This document shows, in pieces, positions 53,526 through 62,741 of a stretch of 64,000 bases of DNA. The stretch comes from Verrucomicrobiota bacterium (GTDB taxonomy: Bacteria; Verrucomicrobiota; Verrucomicrobiae; Limisphaerales; UBA11358), in contig JACZKP010000078.1 of assembly GCA_014860005.1 (NCBI GenBank), positions 14,883-78,882 on the forward strand. Reading direction: 5' to 3'. Below the pieces are notes generated by a model, which had not been told where the DNA came from, did not search any database, and was given only the letters and a program-made list of their open reading frames with translations. Each line of letters begins with the position of its first letter. Positions within the stretch are counted from its first letter, which is position 1. The position numbers and the translations under genes are program-made.

Positions 53526-56165
53526 TCAAGGACTGGGAACCAAGTATCCACGAGTCCACTCCGGTTGCGGCGGGAGGTGCCCCGGCGAGAACAAAGCCTT
53601 CCATTCGGAGTCAGTCATACGCAGATCCGGTCCAAGCTCGAACTCGTAATGGCTTAATACTGGTCCTGCGTAAAATGCAACATCTCCCGGTCCGCAGTCC
53701 ACCGCGATCATGAGCAGATGCACATTGCCGACAGCTTGGTGAAGCACGCCGCCGGGATCGCCTCGCATCTCATCGAACGTGTCGGTATGCACATCGGTTA
53801 CCAGGGCATCCCACTTGTCCGGGCCTTCGCCATTCTGATACGGCAAACTCTGATGCACGTTGGCGTAGAACAGGGTTGGATACCAGCCACTGAAATCCCG
53901 AATTCCCGAATAAAACTCATGCTGCGAAATAAGATTCCGGAGAAAGTTGGCCTCGGCAGTAGTCAACGGCTGGCGAGCCAGTTCCTTCTGGGCGATTCCC
54001 TGCAGCATACCCATTGTAATCGCAAAGTTGTCGAGAAACGCGAGACGGTTTGCATGGATCGTTGAAAGCGCGACCGGACCAGGCTCTCCCAGGTAGTCGG
54101 CCACCTTCTCCAAATAGACCGTTCCACTGTTCGGTAATCCGACCACTAATTCGCGGGTGTGCTGTGCCATCACGCGCATCCGCTGCCAGAACGCTGGGCG
54201 GGGCTCGACGTATCCAGCCGGATAAGAACAAAGCACAGGATCGGTATAAGATTGCTTGGCATAAAGGACGGTGTCGTGGCGAAGCTGCGTCCACGAGGCG
54301 AGTTGCGTGTTCAAGTCCTTCATGGCCCAGGCACGCGTGCGCATGGCCTTGGGATATTGCGCCCCGGTGGTTGGGGACGAGAGCTCACGCAGACAGGCGA
54401 GCCAGTGGCTGTAAATGCTGTTAGTCCAAGCCGACGCGTTCTGCTTGTCCACCACGTTCCGCACCGCCGCCAGGTTGTGTTGGTGCGGATACCCATCCCG
54501 CCAGTAGTCCCGGCCGTCGGCTATCGTCAGATTGGTGCGGGCAATTCGCGCGGCAATCTCAGGGACGATGTGATTATTTCCCAACACGCCAAACGCCACG
54601 TCTAGCGCGCTCGGCATGCGGCGTCCGACCAACTCGCCGTCCCATTTGATCCGGCTGAACACGCTCTTGCTCAGGCACCAGCTATCCAGAATGAATCGTT
54701 GCCCCATAACGCCGAAAGACCGCGGCAGCTTGACCTCTTCTTTCGCGAACGGACTGGCGAAGTTGTAGCCACTGGCGATGGATTGGAAGCCCAGTTGGCC
54801 GGACATCAATTGCGCCTGCAAGTTCGCCAGCGCATCATGGGTGGCAAGATTCGATGGCGACTGGATACCCGCTACATCAAGTAATGCCCCAAGCTGTGCG
54901 AAGTTCAGCGAATCCTGTAAACCCACGAATAGTTCAACCGTCCGATCGAACTGCGCCCAGTTGGAATACTGGCCGGAACGATTCAGCAGCCAACTCATGG
55001 CTACGGTGCCGGATAATTCTCGCAGCGAATTGTCATTGGTCCTGCCGGTAAACTGGAAATCCACGAAACCGCACCAAATCATGGCACGGAAGTAATTGGA
55101 AAGGACTCTGGAGTTTTCGTAATGCCCGCGCACCTTGAACTGGGAGAAGTCAACCCAACGCTCTGCGCCAAACAGGCTCACTGGCTTGCTGGTGAGCCCG
55201 TTGATGTCGTGCAAAGTCTGCGCAATCCGGTTGCTTTGTCCCAAGAAACCGCTGTGGTTGGCGGCGTTAAGCAGCGAGTTGGCCACGGCCAGGAAGTAGT
55301 CTGCATCCAGGACGCCATCGCTGACCGCTGTGTTCGACGCTTCCGCCCACAAGCTTGGGATGCGATCCTGCATTCCCACAATAATCCCTTGAAGCATTGG
55401 AACCAGGCTTGTTTCCTCTACTTCTTCCAACATGGCACGGTAGGAGAAATGCCATGCTTGCAATGCCGCATCCGTGGAGAAGAAGACCGGCAAGTCGTCG
55501 GTATAAATGTCGTAGAAGGAGTCGGCGAAGCTGTACGTGCCCAGCCGCTGGCTTACGACAAACCCGTTGGTTTGAAACACGGCATACTCCGCCGGGTTGA
55601 GTCGGAAGTCAGTCAGCCGCGGCTCGATGGAGTTCGTGGCGTTGTGAACTGCTGGATCGAGATTGAACTGATCCCAGTATTCCGCCGTCGTCGGATCAAA
55701 GTTGATCTGCGGCAGGTACGCAGTCCCCGATCCATACATCGCCACGAAATCTTCCAGCGAAAGCTGGCCAAGCTGTTGAAGTTCCTTGCTGAATTCAGTG
55801 GCGTAACCGTAAACCGCTTCGCCACCGCCACCCTCTGCGGACAAGTTTACTCGGGCCACGACCCGATAGAAGGCTTGGTCACCCGCCGTTGGCACTGCCA
55901 CGCGCAGGAATTCATCGGACACCCCGACGCTTCCTGCAATCGGCCCGGCCACGGTTTCCCAGTTCGTCATGTCCGTGCTGCGCTGGATGGTGTATTCTGG
56001 ATACATCGCGCTAACGGGTAGCGCCATCTGGGAATGCAGACCCACCTCTGCCTGCGGCCCGGATTTCCTGAACTCAAGGGTGATTAGATCTGCGCCCAGG
56101 CTGGTAAACGAGGCAAGCCAACATGCCGACACGGCGAGAACCACTGAGAGTTTTACTGGTTTCAT
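53526..56165 (-). CDS. Secreted DUF3160 protein (copy 1)
   Basis: An 879-residue exported paralogue of the next gene, with the same layout: signal peptide KLSVVLAVSACWLASFTSLGA, the YTIQRSTDMTNWETVAGP beta-domain, FVVSQRLGTYSFADSFYDIYTDDLPVFFSTDAALQAWH in place of the DUF3160 core, and a conserved DVHTDTFDEMRGDPGGVLHQAVGNVHLLMIAVDCGPGDVAFYAGPVLSHYEFE end. The N-terminal 100 residues are almost identical between the two, while the middle has diverged, so the duplication is old or partly gene-converted. GAGAGGA precedes the ATG at 56165. It is divergent from the EboD-like gene. Confidence 0.9.
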   Translation of the reverse strand: MKPVKLSVVLAVSACWLASFTSLGADLITLEFRKSGPQAEVGLHSQMALPVSAMYPEYTIQRSTDMTNWETVAGPIAGSVGVSDEFLRVAVPTAGDQAFYRVVARVNLSAEGGGGEAVYGYATEFSKELQQLGQLSLEDFVAMYGSGTAYLPQINFDPTTAEYWDQFNLDPAVHNATNSIEPRLTDFRLNPAEYAVFQTNGFVVSQRLGTYSFADSFYDIYTDDLPVFFSTDAALQAWHFSYRAMLEEVEETSLVPMLQGIIVGMQDRIPSLWAEASNTAVSDGVLDADYFLAVANSLLNAANHSGFLGQSNRIAQTLHDINGLTSKPVSLFGAERWVDFSQFKVRGHYENSRVLSNYFRAMIWCGFVDFQFTGRTNDNSLRELSGTVAMSWLLNRSGQYSNWAQFDRTVELFVGLQDSLNFAQLGALLDVAGIQSPSNLATHDALANLQAQLMSGQLGFQSIASGYNFASPFAKEEVKLPRSFGVMGQRFILDSWCLSKSVFSRIKWDGELVGRRMPSALDVAFGVLGNNHIVPEIAARIARTNLTIADGRDYWRDGYPHQHNLAAVRNVVDKQNASAWTNSIYSHWLACLRELSSPTTGAQYPKAMRTRAWAMKDLNTQLASWTQLRHDTVLYAKQSYTDPVLCSYPAGYVEPRPAFWQRMRVMAQHTRELVVGLPNSGTVYLEKVADYLGEPGPVALSTIHANRLAFLDNFAITMGMLQGIAQKELARQPLTTAEANFLRNLISQHEFYSGIRDFSGWYPTLFYANVHQSLPYQNGEGPDKWDALVTDVHTDTFDEMRGDPGGVLHQAVGNVHLLMIAVDCGPGDVAFYAGPVLSHYEFELGPDLRMTDSEWKALFSPGHLPPQPEWTRGYLVPSP

Positions 56166-56358
56166 AGCATCCTCTCTCCGGAAGCTACCCTACGCCTCGA
56201 GCGCAGAATGTAAAAGGCATTTTTCGTCCTCAGCACCAAACGGGTTTGAGGCTGTCGGCAGCGTATGGCAGGCAATCCTCCAGCGCCTCCAGCGCCAAGT
56301 TCGATTGGTGACCAAATTTGACTCGCCGCCCGCAGGACACGCCGGCATATTCCATTCA

Positions 56359-57552
56359 ATGTCGGTCATCCAGCGATCCATCGAAGTCAGCTATCAGCTT
56401 CGGGTGTTTTTCACGCAAGCCGCGTTTGATCCGGCGAACTTGGTCGTCAAGAACGTGCTCACCGACGGCGACTCACGGCGACCCCGCAAGGCGCTGGTGG
56501 TCATGGACGAAGCCCTGGCCCAGGCACGGCCCGCACTGCTCCGTCAGCTTGAAGCCTACTTCGCCGCGCACGCGGATGCGCTCACCTTGGTCTGTCCAGC
56601 CATTGTCATCGAAGGCGGGGAGCGGACCAAGAATTCCTACTTTCATGTATCGGAAATTCACTCGCACTTGGACCGTCATCACATTGATCGCCATTCGTAT
56701 GTGCTGGGTGTGGGCGGCGGCGCGCTGCTCGACATGGTGGGACTGGCAGCGGCCACGGCGCATCGCGGCGTGCGCCACGTGCGGGTGCCCACGACGACGC
56801 TGGCGCAGTGCGATTCCGGCGTTGGGGTGAAGAACGGCATCAATGCGTTCGGTAAAAAGAATTTTATCGGCACGTTTGCGCCGCCGTTCGCGGTCATCAA
56901 CGACTTTGAAATGCTCGCCTCGTTGTCGGATCGCGACAAACGCGCCGGCTACGTCGAAGCCGTGAAGGTAGCCCTCATTCGCGACCGGGAATTCTTCGAG
57001 GAGCTTGAAGGCAGTGCCGACCGCCTCCGCGCCTTTGAACCCGCCGCGATGCAGCGGCTCATTCATCGCTGCGCCGAGTTGCACCTGAATCACATCGCCA
57101 CATCCGGCGACCCGTTTGAGTTCGGTTCGGCGCGCCCGCTGGACTTCGGGCATTGGGCAGCGCACAAGCTCGAACAACTCTCGGAATACCGCCTGCGCCA
57201 CGGGGAAGCCGTCGCGGTCGGCATTGCGTTGGACACGATCTACTCGCGGGCGATGGGGCATCTGGAGTCTGCGTCTGCCGAACGCGTGCTGCGGTTGCTG
57301 GAAGCGCTGGGCTTTGATCTCTTCGCCAACGAACTGTTGCATGTGGATTCGGAGAACGCACTGATCGTGCTGGTGGGACTGGAGGAATTTCGCGAACACC
57401 TCGGCGGGGAACTTACGATTACCCTGCTCCAGGACATTGGCGCTGGCTTTGAAACGCATGACATGCATTTGCCCAAGGTAATCAATGCGATTTATGAGTT
57501 GCAGGAGCGCCATCAGCGCCGGGCGCAGAAAGTCCTCCGCGCTTCGGCATGA
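56359..57552 (+). CDS. eboD: 3-dehydroquinate synthase-like sugar phosphate cyclase (EboD-like)
   Basis: The 397-residue protein belongs to the AroB-type cyclase family. Features are VLGVGGGALLDMVGLAAATAHRG (NAD-binding glycine-rich loop, about 115-135), RVPTTTLAQCDSGVGVKNGINAFGKKNFIGTFAPP, YVEAVKVALI, and the metal-binding histidines in DFGHWAAHKLEQ and YRLRHGEAVAVGIALD. The N-terminus (IEVSYQLRVFFTQAAFDPANLVV) fits the EboD branch better than true AroB. I start at the ATG at 56359; the frame opens far upstream inside the DUF3160 antisense. An EboF-like phosphatase follows after 40 bp, which supports the Ebo assignment. In ebo clusters EboD is thought to act in making or exporting a precursor; its product here is unknown. 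Confidence 0.85.
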   Translation: MSVIQRSIEVSYQLRVFFTQAAFDPANLVVKNVLTDGDSRRPRKALVVMDEALAQARPALLRQLEAYFAAHADALTLVCPAIVIEGGERTKNSYFHVSEIHSHLDRHHIDRHSYVLGVGGGALLDMVGLAAATAHRGVRHVRVPTTTLAQCDSGVGVKNGINAFGKKNFIGTFAPPFAVINDFEMLASLSDRDKRAGYVEAVKVALIRDREFFEELEGSADRLRAFEPAAMQRLIHRCAELHLNHIATSGDPFEFGSARPLDFGHWAAHKLEQLSEYRLRHGEAVAVGIALDTIYSRAMGHLESASAERVLRLLEALGFDLFANELLHVDSENALIVLVGLEEFREHLGGELTITLLQDIGAGFETHDMHLPKVINAIYELQERHQRRAQKVLRASA

Positions 57553-57592
57553 ACCGGCATTCCCGGCACGTCACTCTTGAACCGCGCGGCGA

Positions 57593-59059
57593 ATGAAACG
57601 CACCGCAGTCATCAATGTCGTCGGCCTGACGGAAGCGCTCATCGGTGAACACACGCCGCGCATCGCCGGGTTTGCCGAGCGTGGCGCGCTCGCGCGGGTG
57701 GTCCCGGGGCTGCCCGCGGTCACCTGTTCCGCCCAATCCACTTACCTGACCGGCCAGCAGCCGTCGCAGCACGGCATTGTCGGCAATGGCTGGTATCACC
57801 GGGAACTCGCGGAGGTGCAGTTTTGGAAGCAATCCAACCACCTCGTTCACGGCCAAAAAATCTGGGAGCGCCTGCGCGCACGCGATCCGAAGTTTACGTG
57901 CGCGAAACTTTTCTGGTGGTACAACATGTATTCCAGCGCGGATTATTCGATCACCCCGCGCCCGATGTATCCCGCCGATGGCCGGAAAGTTTTTGACGTT
58001 TACACCTGGCCCTATTCGATTCGCCCCGAGATCAAACGCGAACTCGGGGAATTTCCCTTTCCCGCGTTTTGGGGCCCGGCGGCGGGCAGGCTAACTCCGC
58101 AAGGCGCGCCCGACGCCGTGTCGCGCTGGATTGCCAGTTCCGCAAAGTGGATTGAGCGAAAACATCAGCCAACGCTGAGTCTGATTTATCTGCCGCATCT
58201 GGATTACAACCTGCAACGACACGGGGTTAAAAGCCGAAGAACGAAAACCGAAAACCGAAATCCCAACAGCCCGCCGACTTGCGTCGGCGCCTACGAAATC
58301 AACCCAGCCATCATTCCCGATCTGCGCGCGATTGATGCGATTGTCGGCGATCTGATTGATTTCTTCCGCGCGCAATCGGTGCAAGTCGTGTTGCTCTCCG
58401 AATACGGCATCACGAATGTGGACACGCCCATTCACTTGAACCGGCTCTTCCGAAGGGAAGGCTGGCTGACCGTGAAGCAGGAACTCGGCTTGGAATTGCT
58501 GGACTGTGGCGCGAGCAAAGTATTTGCCGTGGCGGATCATCAAGTGGCGCATGTTTATATCAACGACGCGACGTTGGAGCATTCCGTGCGCGCCTTGTTG
58601 GAAAGAACTGAAGGTGTTGAAGCCGTGCTGGACGCGAAGGAGAAGGCCGCTGCCGGCCTTGATCATCCCCGGGCGGGCGATTTGATTGCCATTGCGAACG
58701 CGAACTCATGGTTCACCTACTACTACTGGCTCGACGATGCGCGTGCGCCCGACTTCGCGCGCACGGTGGACATTCACCGCAAGCCCGGTTACGACCCGGT
58801 GGAATTGTTCCTCGACCCGCGACTGAAATTTCCCAAGCTCAAAATCGCTGGGCGGCTGCTGCAAAAGAAACTGGGCTTCCGCATGTTGATGGACGTGATT
58901 CCGCTGGATGCGTCGCTGGTGAGAGGCTCACATGGCCGGCGTCCGGAGGATCAACGGGACTGGCCCGTGCTCATCTGCGAGCACGCGGAGTTGCTGCCAG
59001 CTTCGCCGATCAAAGCGACGGATGTTTTTCACGCGCTCCTGCGGCACGTGCAGCAATAA
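57593..59059 (+). CDS. eboF: Type I phosphodiesterase/nucleotide pyrophosphatase-like protein (EboF-like) with a REP-encoded insert
   Basis: The 488-residue protein is in the alkaline phosphatase superfamily. LPAVTCSAQSTYLTGQQPSQHGIVGNGWY near residues 40-70 holds the nucleophile threonine and the metal-binding histidine environment; LIYLPHLDYNLQRHG near 203-216 supplies aspartate and histidine ligands, and LSEYGITNVDTPIHLNRL near 270 continues the second site. Between these, residues 213-233 are a low-complexity stretch (RTKTENRNPNSPP) followed by TCVGAY, translated from AAAACCGAA repeats and a REP palindrome (58270-58294). The frame is kept. It follows the EboD-like gene at 40 bp and is probably co-transcribed. 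No signal peptide is visible. Confidence 0.85.
   Translation: MKRTAVINVVGLTEALIGEHTPRIAGFAERGALARVVPGLPAVTCSAQSTYLTGQQPSQHGIVGNGWYHRELAEVQFWKQSNHLVHGQKIWERLRARDPKFTCAKLFWWYNMYSSADYSITPRPMYPADGRKVFDVYTWPYSIRPEIKRELGEFPFPAFWGPAAGRLTPQGAPDAVSRWIASSAKWIERKHQPTLSLIYLPHLDYNLQRHGVKSRRTKTENRNPNSPPTCVGAYEINPAIIPDLRAIDAIVGDLIDFFRAQSVQVVLLSEYGITNVDTPIHLNRLFRREGWLTVKQELGLELLDCGASKVFAVADHQVAHVYINDATLEHSVRALLERTEGVEAVLDAKEKAAAGLDHPRAGDLIAIANANSWFTYYYWLDDARAPDFARTVDIHRKPGYDPVELFLDPRLKFPKLKIAGRLLQKKLGFRMLMDVIPLDASLVRGSHGRRPEDQRDWPVLICEHAELLPASPIKATDVFHALLRHVQQ
58270..58294 (-). repeat. Single REP element inside the eboF-like coding sequence
   Basis: Read on the minus strand the element is GTAGGC, GCCGAC, gcaa, GTCGGC, then GGG. 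It starts with the REP-typical GTAG and uses the same GCCGAC/GTCGGC stem as the right arm of the dus element at 22699-22722. It keeps the reading frame of the host gene. Confidence 0.75.
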
Positions 59060-59077
59060 TTCCCGCTTGCAGCGGTT

Positions 59078-60844
59078 TCAAGCGGGCGGAGCTTCCGAAG
59101 GCGCGGGCGGCTTGGGCGCAGATTCTGATTCGCTTGCGGCCACAACTTCAGTGGCCGCCGGAGTTTCCTCGACATTCACTGGAATGGCCTCGGCGACGGC
59201 GGTGACTTTCTCCTCCGCAGGCGCTTCCGCCGTGGGCGCTTCCGGGAGCGCAACAGTCTCGGCAGTTGTGCTCTCACTGGAGACACTCTCTGAAGGAGAC
59301 TCCGTTGCGGCGACCGCACTCGGTGTGGCCGCCGGAACTGCCGCTGTGACCTCCGCCGGTTTCTTCTCCGGCCTGGGCGGTTTGGGCAACGGCTTCTTGG
59401 CCGTTTCCAGCGTTCCGTTGGCAAACTCGATCACGTGTCCCTGGTGAATCAACCAATGCAAATCACCATTCACCGCAGTCTGCTCGGGCGTCGGTTCGGG
59501 TTCCGCGGGCTTTGGTGTGGATTCCGCAGCCTCAGCAGGCGCTGGCGCGTTTGGTTCAACTTCCGGCGCGGGTGGATTCACCGGAATCGGCGCAGGCGGC
59601 GGGGACGGCGCCAGCGTTTCAAACAACTTGCGCCGCGTACACTTGGGATGCGCGTTGATGAAATCCACGATCTGGCGCACGCCTTCCGAAACCGGCGTGG
59701 TTTCCAGATCCAGGTAATGCGGGCGCGCCACGGAAACGTGCGTGACGGTCTTGTTGACTTTGAAGAATTGGAGGGCGTGTCCGGCAAACTGCTGGCTCAA
59801 CACCGTGGCGATCTGCAGCGGAAACCGGCGTTGATCCTCGCACACCTGCCGCGCGAACCGCGCCAGTCCGTGGCAACGCATTCCGCGCGCCGCCACGCCG
59901 GAGAGCGTATGCATCTCCACCGGCTTGATGATTGTGTCCTTGTGAACCGTGCGGAAGTGCTGCTCCACGTCCTCGCGATTGGCGAGCTTGAGCGGTTCGG
60001 GTACGTTGAGACAGATGTATTCCGTCTTCCAACTTTGCTCCTCAACCCACTTCTTCACGACCTCCTCGTCGCGCACAATCTTCACGCGCGACTTGTACAC
60101 TTCAAACGGCATCCGGCTGAACCGTTCGGAATGCAATTTGTGCAACCGGTTCTGGTAATCGTGATGATTCGGCGGGCCAAAAATGACGCCGCTCAGGCCG
60201 CACTGGCCGACGAACGTGTATTTGCCCTTGGGCGGCTCGGTGGCCGTGCGGTCCGCCTGATAAAACGTGGCGAAATGACCGCGCAACACGTGTTCCACCG
60301 CCTCGTCCTCGCTCAGCCACAGCGTCTCATCCAGCGCGCAAACAAACAACGGTTGGACCACTTTGCCCTCGGCATTCTTTTCCACCGCGAAGCGGATCGC
60401 ATAGCGTTCCGGCTTCTGCAAGATCAGGCGGGCGATGTCGAACAACGGATAGGCGCGGCCCGTCATCTTGACCTGGCGCGCGAGCGATTCGACACCTTTC
60501 TCATCCGGCACCAAACTGATCGCGACCTCCGGCATTGGCGGGGGCGTCTCGCGCTGGTCGCGCTCCTCCCGTTGGCGTGGCGCGAACCGGTCATCGCCGC
60601 GGCCACGGGGTTTGTCTCCATCCCGGCGCGGCGGGCGACCCCGGTTGTCTCCGCGTCCGCCGCCACCGAATCCTCGCGGCCCGGCGTCGCGGCGCGGCGG
60701 GCGCGGCCCGCGGCGGTCATCGTGCTCGGGCCGGTCTTCGCCGCCGGCGAATTTGGCGTAGCGGTTTACGGAGGGCGATTCCTGTGCCCAAGCGGGCAGG
60801 AACAGCTTTTCCAAGTCAAGGTCCGTCTCCGGATTGATATTCAT
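59078..60844 (-). CDS. Conserved protein with RG-rich N-terminus and Pro/Ala/Glu-rich tail
   Basis: A 588-residue protein not assigned to a named family. Residues 38-100 are rich in Arg, Gly and Asp (DRRGPRPPRRDAG, GGGRGDNRGRPPRRDGDK), resembling RGG-box RNA-binding segments. Residues about 105-405 form a globular part with CALDETLWLSEDEAVEHVLRGHFATFY, GKYTFVGQCGLSG and a helical part with HFRTVHKDTIIKPVE. The remaining 180 residues are Pro/Ala/Glu/Ser-rich and likely disordered. No signal peptide is visible, so it is probably cytoplasmic and may act on RNA, but this is inferred from composition. It converges with the eboF-like gene (18 bp between stops). Confidence 0.8.
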   Translation of the reverse strand: MNINPETDLDLEKLFLPAWAQESPSVNRYAKFAGGEDRPEHDDRRGPRPPRRDAGPRGFGGGGRGDNRGRPPRRDGDKPRGRGDDRFAPRQREERDQRETPPPMPEVAISLVPDEKGVESLARQVKMTGRAYPLFDIARLILQKPERYAIRFAVEKNAEGKVVQPLFVCALDETLWLSEDEAVEHVLRGHFATFYQADRTATEPPKGKYTFVGQCGLSGVIFGPPNHHDYQNRLHKLHSERFSRMPFEVYKSRVKIVRDEEVVKKWVEEQSWKTEYICLNVPEPLKLANREDVEQHFRTVHKDTIIKPVEMHTLSGVAARGMRCHGLARFARQVCEDQRRFPLQIATVLSQQFAGHALQFFKVNKTVTHVSVARPHYLDLETTPVSEGVRQIVDFINAHPKCTRRKLFETLAPSPPPAPIPVNPPAPEVEPNAPAPAEAAESTPKPAEPEPTPEQTAVNGDLHWLIHQGHVIEFANGTLETAKKPLPKPPRPEKKPAEVTAAVPAATPSAVAATESPSESVSSESTTAETVALPEAPTAEAPAEEKVTAVAEAIPVNVEETPAATEVVAASESESAPKPPAPSEAPPA

Positions 60845-61083
60845 GGCATTACATCAGTCGTCCCGTCCCGCACTGCCGGATGGGGTGCGACTCGCTAAAA
60901 CTTCGGATGCCAGCATGGAACGGACAACGCGGGATTGCAACGACAGAAAATCTGCAAACGTGAGGTTCGGTAGTTTTGCGTTTGGGGGTGCGGCTTGGAG
61001 ATTGTCTGGAATTGACGCTGCATTCTTGCGGCAAGCTAACCGCTTGACAAATTCTGCGTCGGAACTGGAAGCTGCCCCAAGCC

Positions 61084-62538
61084 GTGAATACGAATATCCG
61101 TTCGATGCTTCTCTGCCTGGCGGCCCTGCTGACTTCCGCGCTGCTGCTGAATGCGCAGTCCGGGGTGCCGACGCCAGGTGTGATCCCCCGGCAATTCCGC
61201 GCCGGCGCCGCGACCGCCAACATCACGCCGCATCTGGGCATCTCCATCAATGGTCACTTCAGCGACCGCATGGCGAAGCACGTTCACGACGAGCTTCACG
61301 CGCGCTGTTTGGTGCTCAGTGACGGGCAGACGCGGCTGGCCATCGTCGTCTGCGATAGTTGCATGATCCCGCGTGATGTGATGGATGCGGCCAAGAAAAT
61401 GATCCAGCAACGGACCGGGATTCCTGCCGAAAACATTCTGATTTCGGCTACTCACACCCATAGCGCGCCGACATGCGCGGCAGTTTTTCAGAGTGAACCG
61501 GACAAGGACTATCAGGCGTTTCTGACGGTGCGCATCGCCGATGGCGTGCAACGCGCAGTCAATCAAATGGCGCCGGCAAAGATTGCCTGGGGCGTAGGCG
61601 CGGCGCCGGATCACGTTTTCAACCGCCGCTGGCGCATGAAGCCGGGCACGATTTCACCCAACCCTTTCGGCGGCACGAACGATTTGGTGCGAATGAATCC
61701 GCCGGTCGAAAGTCCAGATTTGATCGAGCCGGCGGGTCCGACCGACCCGGAAGTGTCGGTGCTGGCGGTGCGGTTTGCCGACGGCAAGCCAATGGCGCTG
61801 CTGGCGAATTATTCGTTGCACTACGTGGGCGGGGTGCCGGGCACGGATGTTTCCGCCGACTACTTCGGCGCGTTCTGTGATCGTATCCAGCAACTGCTCG
61901 GGGCGGATCGGCAGGACCCGCCTTTCGTTGCCCTGTTGTCCAACGGCACCAGCGGCGACATCAACAACATCAACTTCCGCCAGCGGCAACCGGCCAGAGA
62001 GCCTTATGAACAAATGAACTTGGTGGCCGACGCCGTGGCCCGCGAGACTCACCGCGTCTATCAGGAATTGCAGTTTCGCGACTGGGTGCCCCTTGGGGTG
62101 GCGCAGCAGGAAATCCAACTGGGCGTTCGTTTGCCGGCGGAAGCTGAATTAAAACGCGCCGAGGATATTCTGGCGAAAACCAAGGGACGTGAACTGCGCG
62201 GTGCAGAGGAAATCTATGCGCGGGAGACAGTGCTGATGAAGGATTATCCCAAGGAAGTGTCGCTCCTCATCCAGACGCTGCGGATTGGCGATCTGGGTAT
62301 CGCGGCGGTGCCCTGCGAGGTGTTTGTGGAAATCGGGATGGAGATCAAGGCCAGGAGTCCGTTTCGGCCAACCTTCACCGTCGCTCTGGCAAATGGATAT
62401 AACGGTTATCTCCCAACCCCGGTGCACCACCAACTCGGTGGTTACGAGACGTGGCGGGCGCGCTCCAGTTACCTGGAAGTGGACGCCGCACCGAAGATTG
62501 TGGCGACGCTGATGGAGTTGTTTGCCCGCTGGCGGTGA
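61084..62538 (+). CDS. Secreted neutral/alkaline ceramidase-family protein
   Basis: The 484-residue exported protein (signal SMLLCLAALLTSALLLNAQS) matches the N-terminal catalytic domain of neutral/alkaline non-lysosomal ceramidases, a large family of bacterial secreted hydrolases with a zinc site. AGAATANITPHLGISINGHF, HVHDELHARCLVLSDG, ILISATHTHSAPTCA (metal-binding histidines, near residue 120), NYSLHYVGGVPGTDVSADYFG and LLSNGTSGDINNINF are in the expected order. Many bacterial members act on unknown amides rather than ceramide. The start is GTG at 61084. It stands as its own unit. Confidence 0.9.
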   Translation: MNTNIRSMLLCLAALLTSALLLNAQSGVPTPGVIPRQFRAGAATANITPHLGISINGHFSDRMAKHVHDELHARCLVLSDGQTRLAIVVCDSCMIPRDVMDAAKKMIQQRTGIPAENILISATHTHSAPTCAAVFQSEPDKDYQAFLTVRIADGVQRAVNQMAPAKIAWGVGAAPDHVFNRRWRMKPGTISPNPFGGTNDLVRMNPPVESPDLIEPAGPTDPEVSVLAVRFADGKPMALLANYSLHYVGGVPGTDVSADYFGAFCDRIQQLLGADRQDPPFVALLSNGTSGDINNINFRQRQPAREPYEQMNLVADAVARETHRVYQELQFRDWVPLGVAQQEIQLGVRLPAEAELKRAEDILAKTKGRELRGAEEIYARETVLMKDYPKEVSLLIQTLRIGDLGIAAVPCEVFVEIGMEIKARSPFRPTFTVALANGYNGYLPTPVHHQLGGYETWRARSSYLEVDAAPKIVATLMELFARWR

Positions 62539-62741
62539 AGGCTTGGACGTTGCGCTTTCAGCGTGCCGGATTCCATTTTTGCCTCTGACATAATCCTTGC
62601 ATTATTCCTGCATGAGCCTACAACAATCAGTCGAACTCCGTCTCTCTATCATGGCTTGTAATTTGGCATTGTTAAATTCATGTACGCCTTCTCGCTCGAG
62701 TTGGCGTTAGAGTGGAAACCTGTACAATTCGTTTGACCATT

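Noticed and set aside
61010..61083. TTGACG and TTGACA boxes upstream of the ceramidase-family gene
   Set aside because: Neither has an acceptable -10 box at 16-18 bp, so I do not call a promoter.
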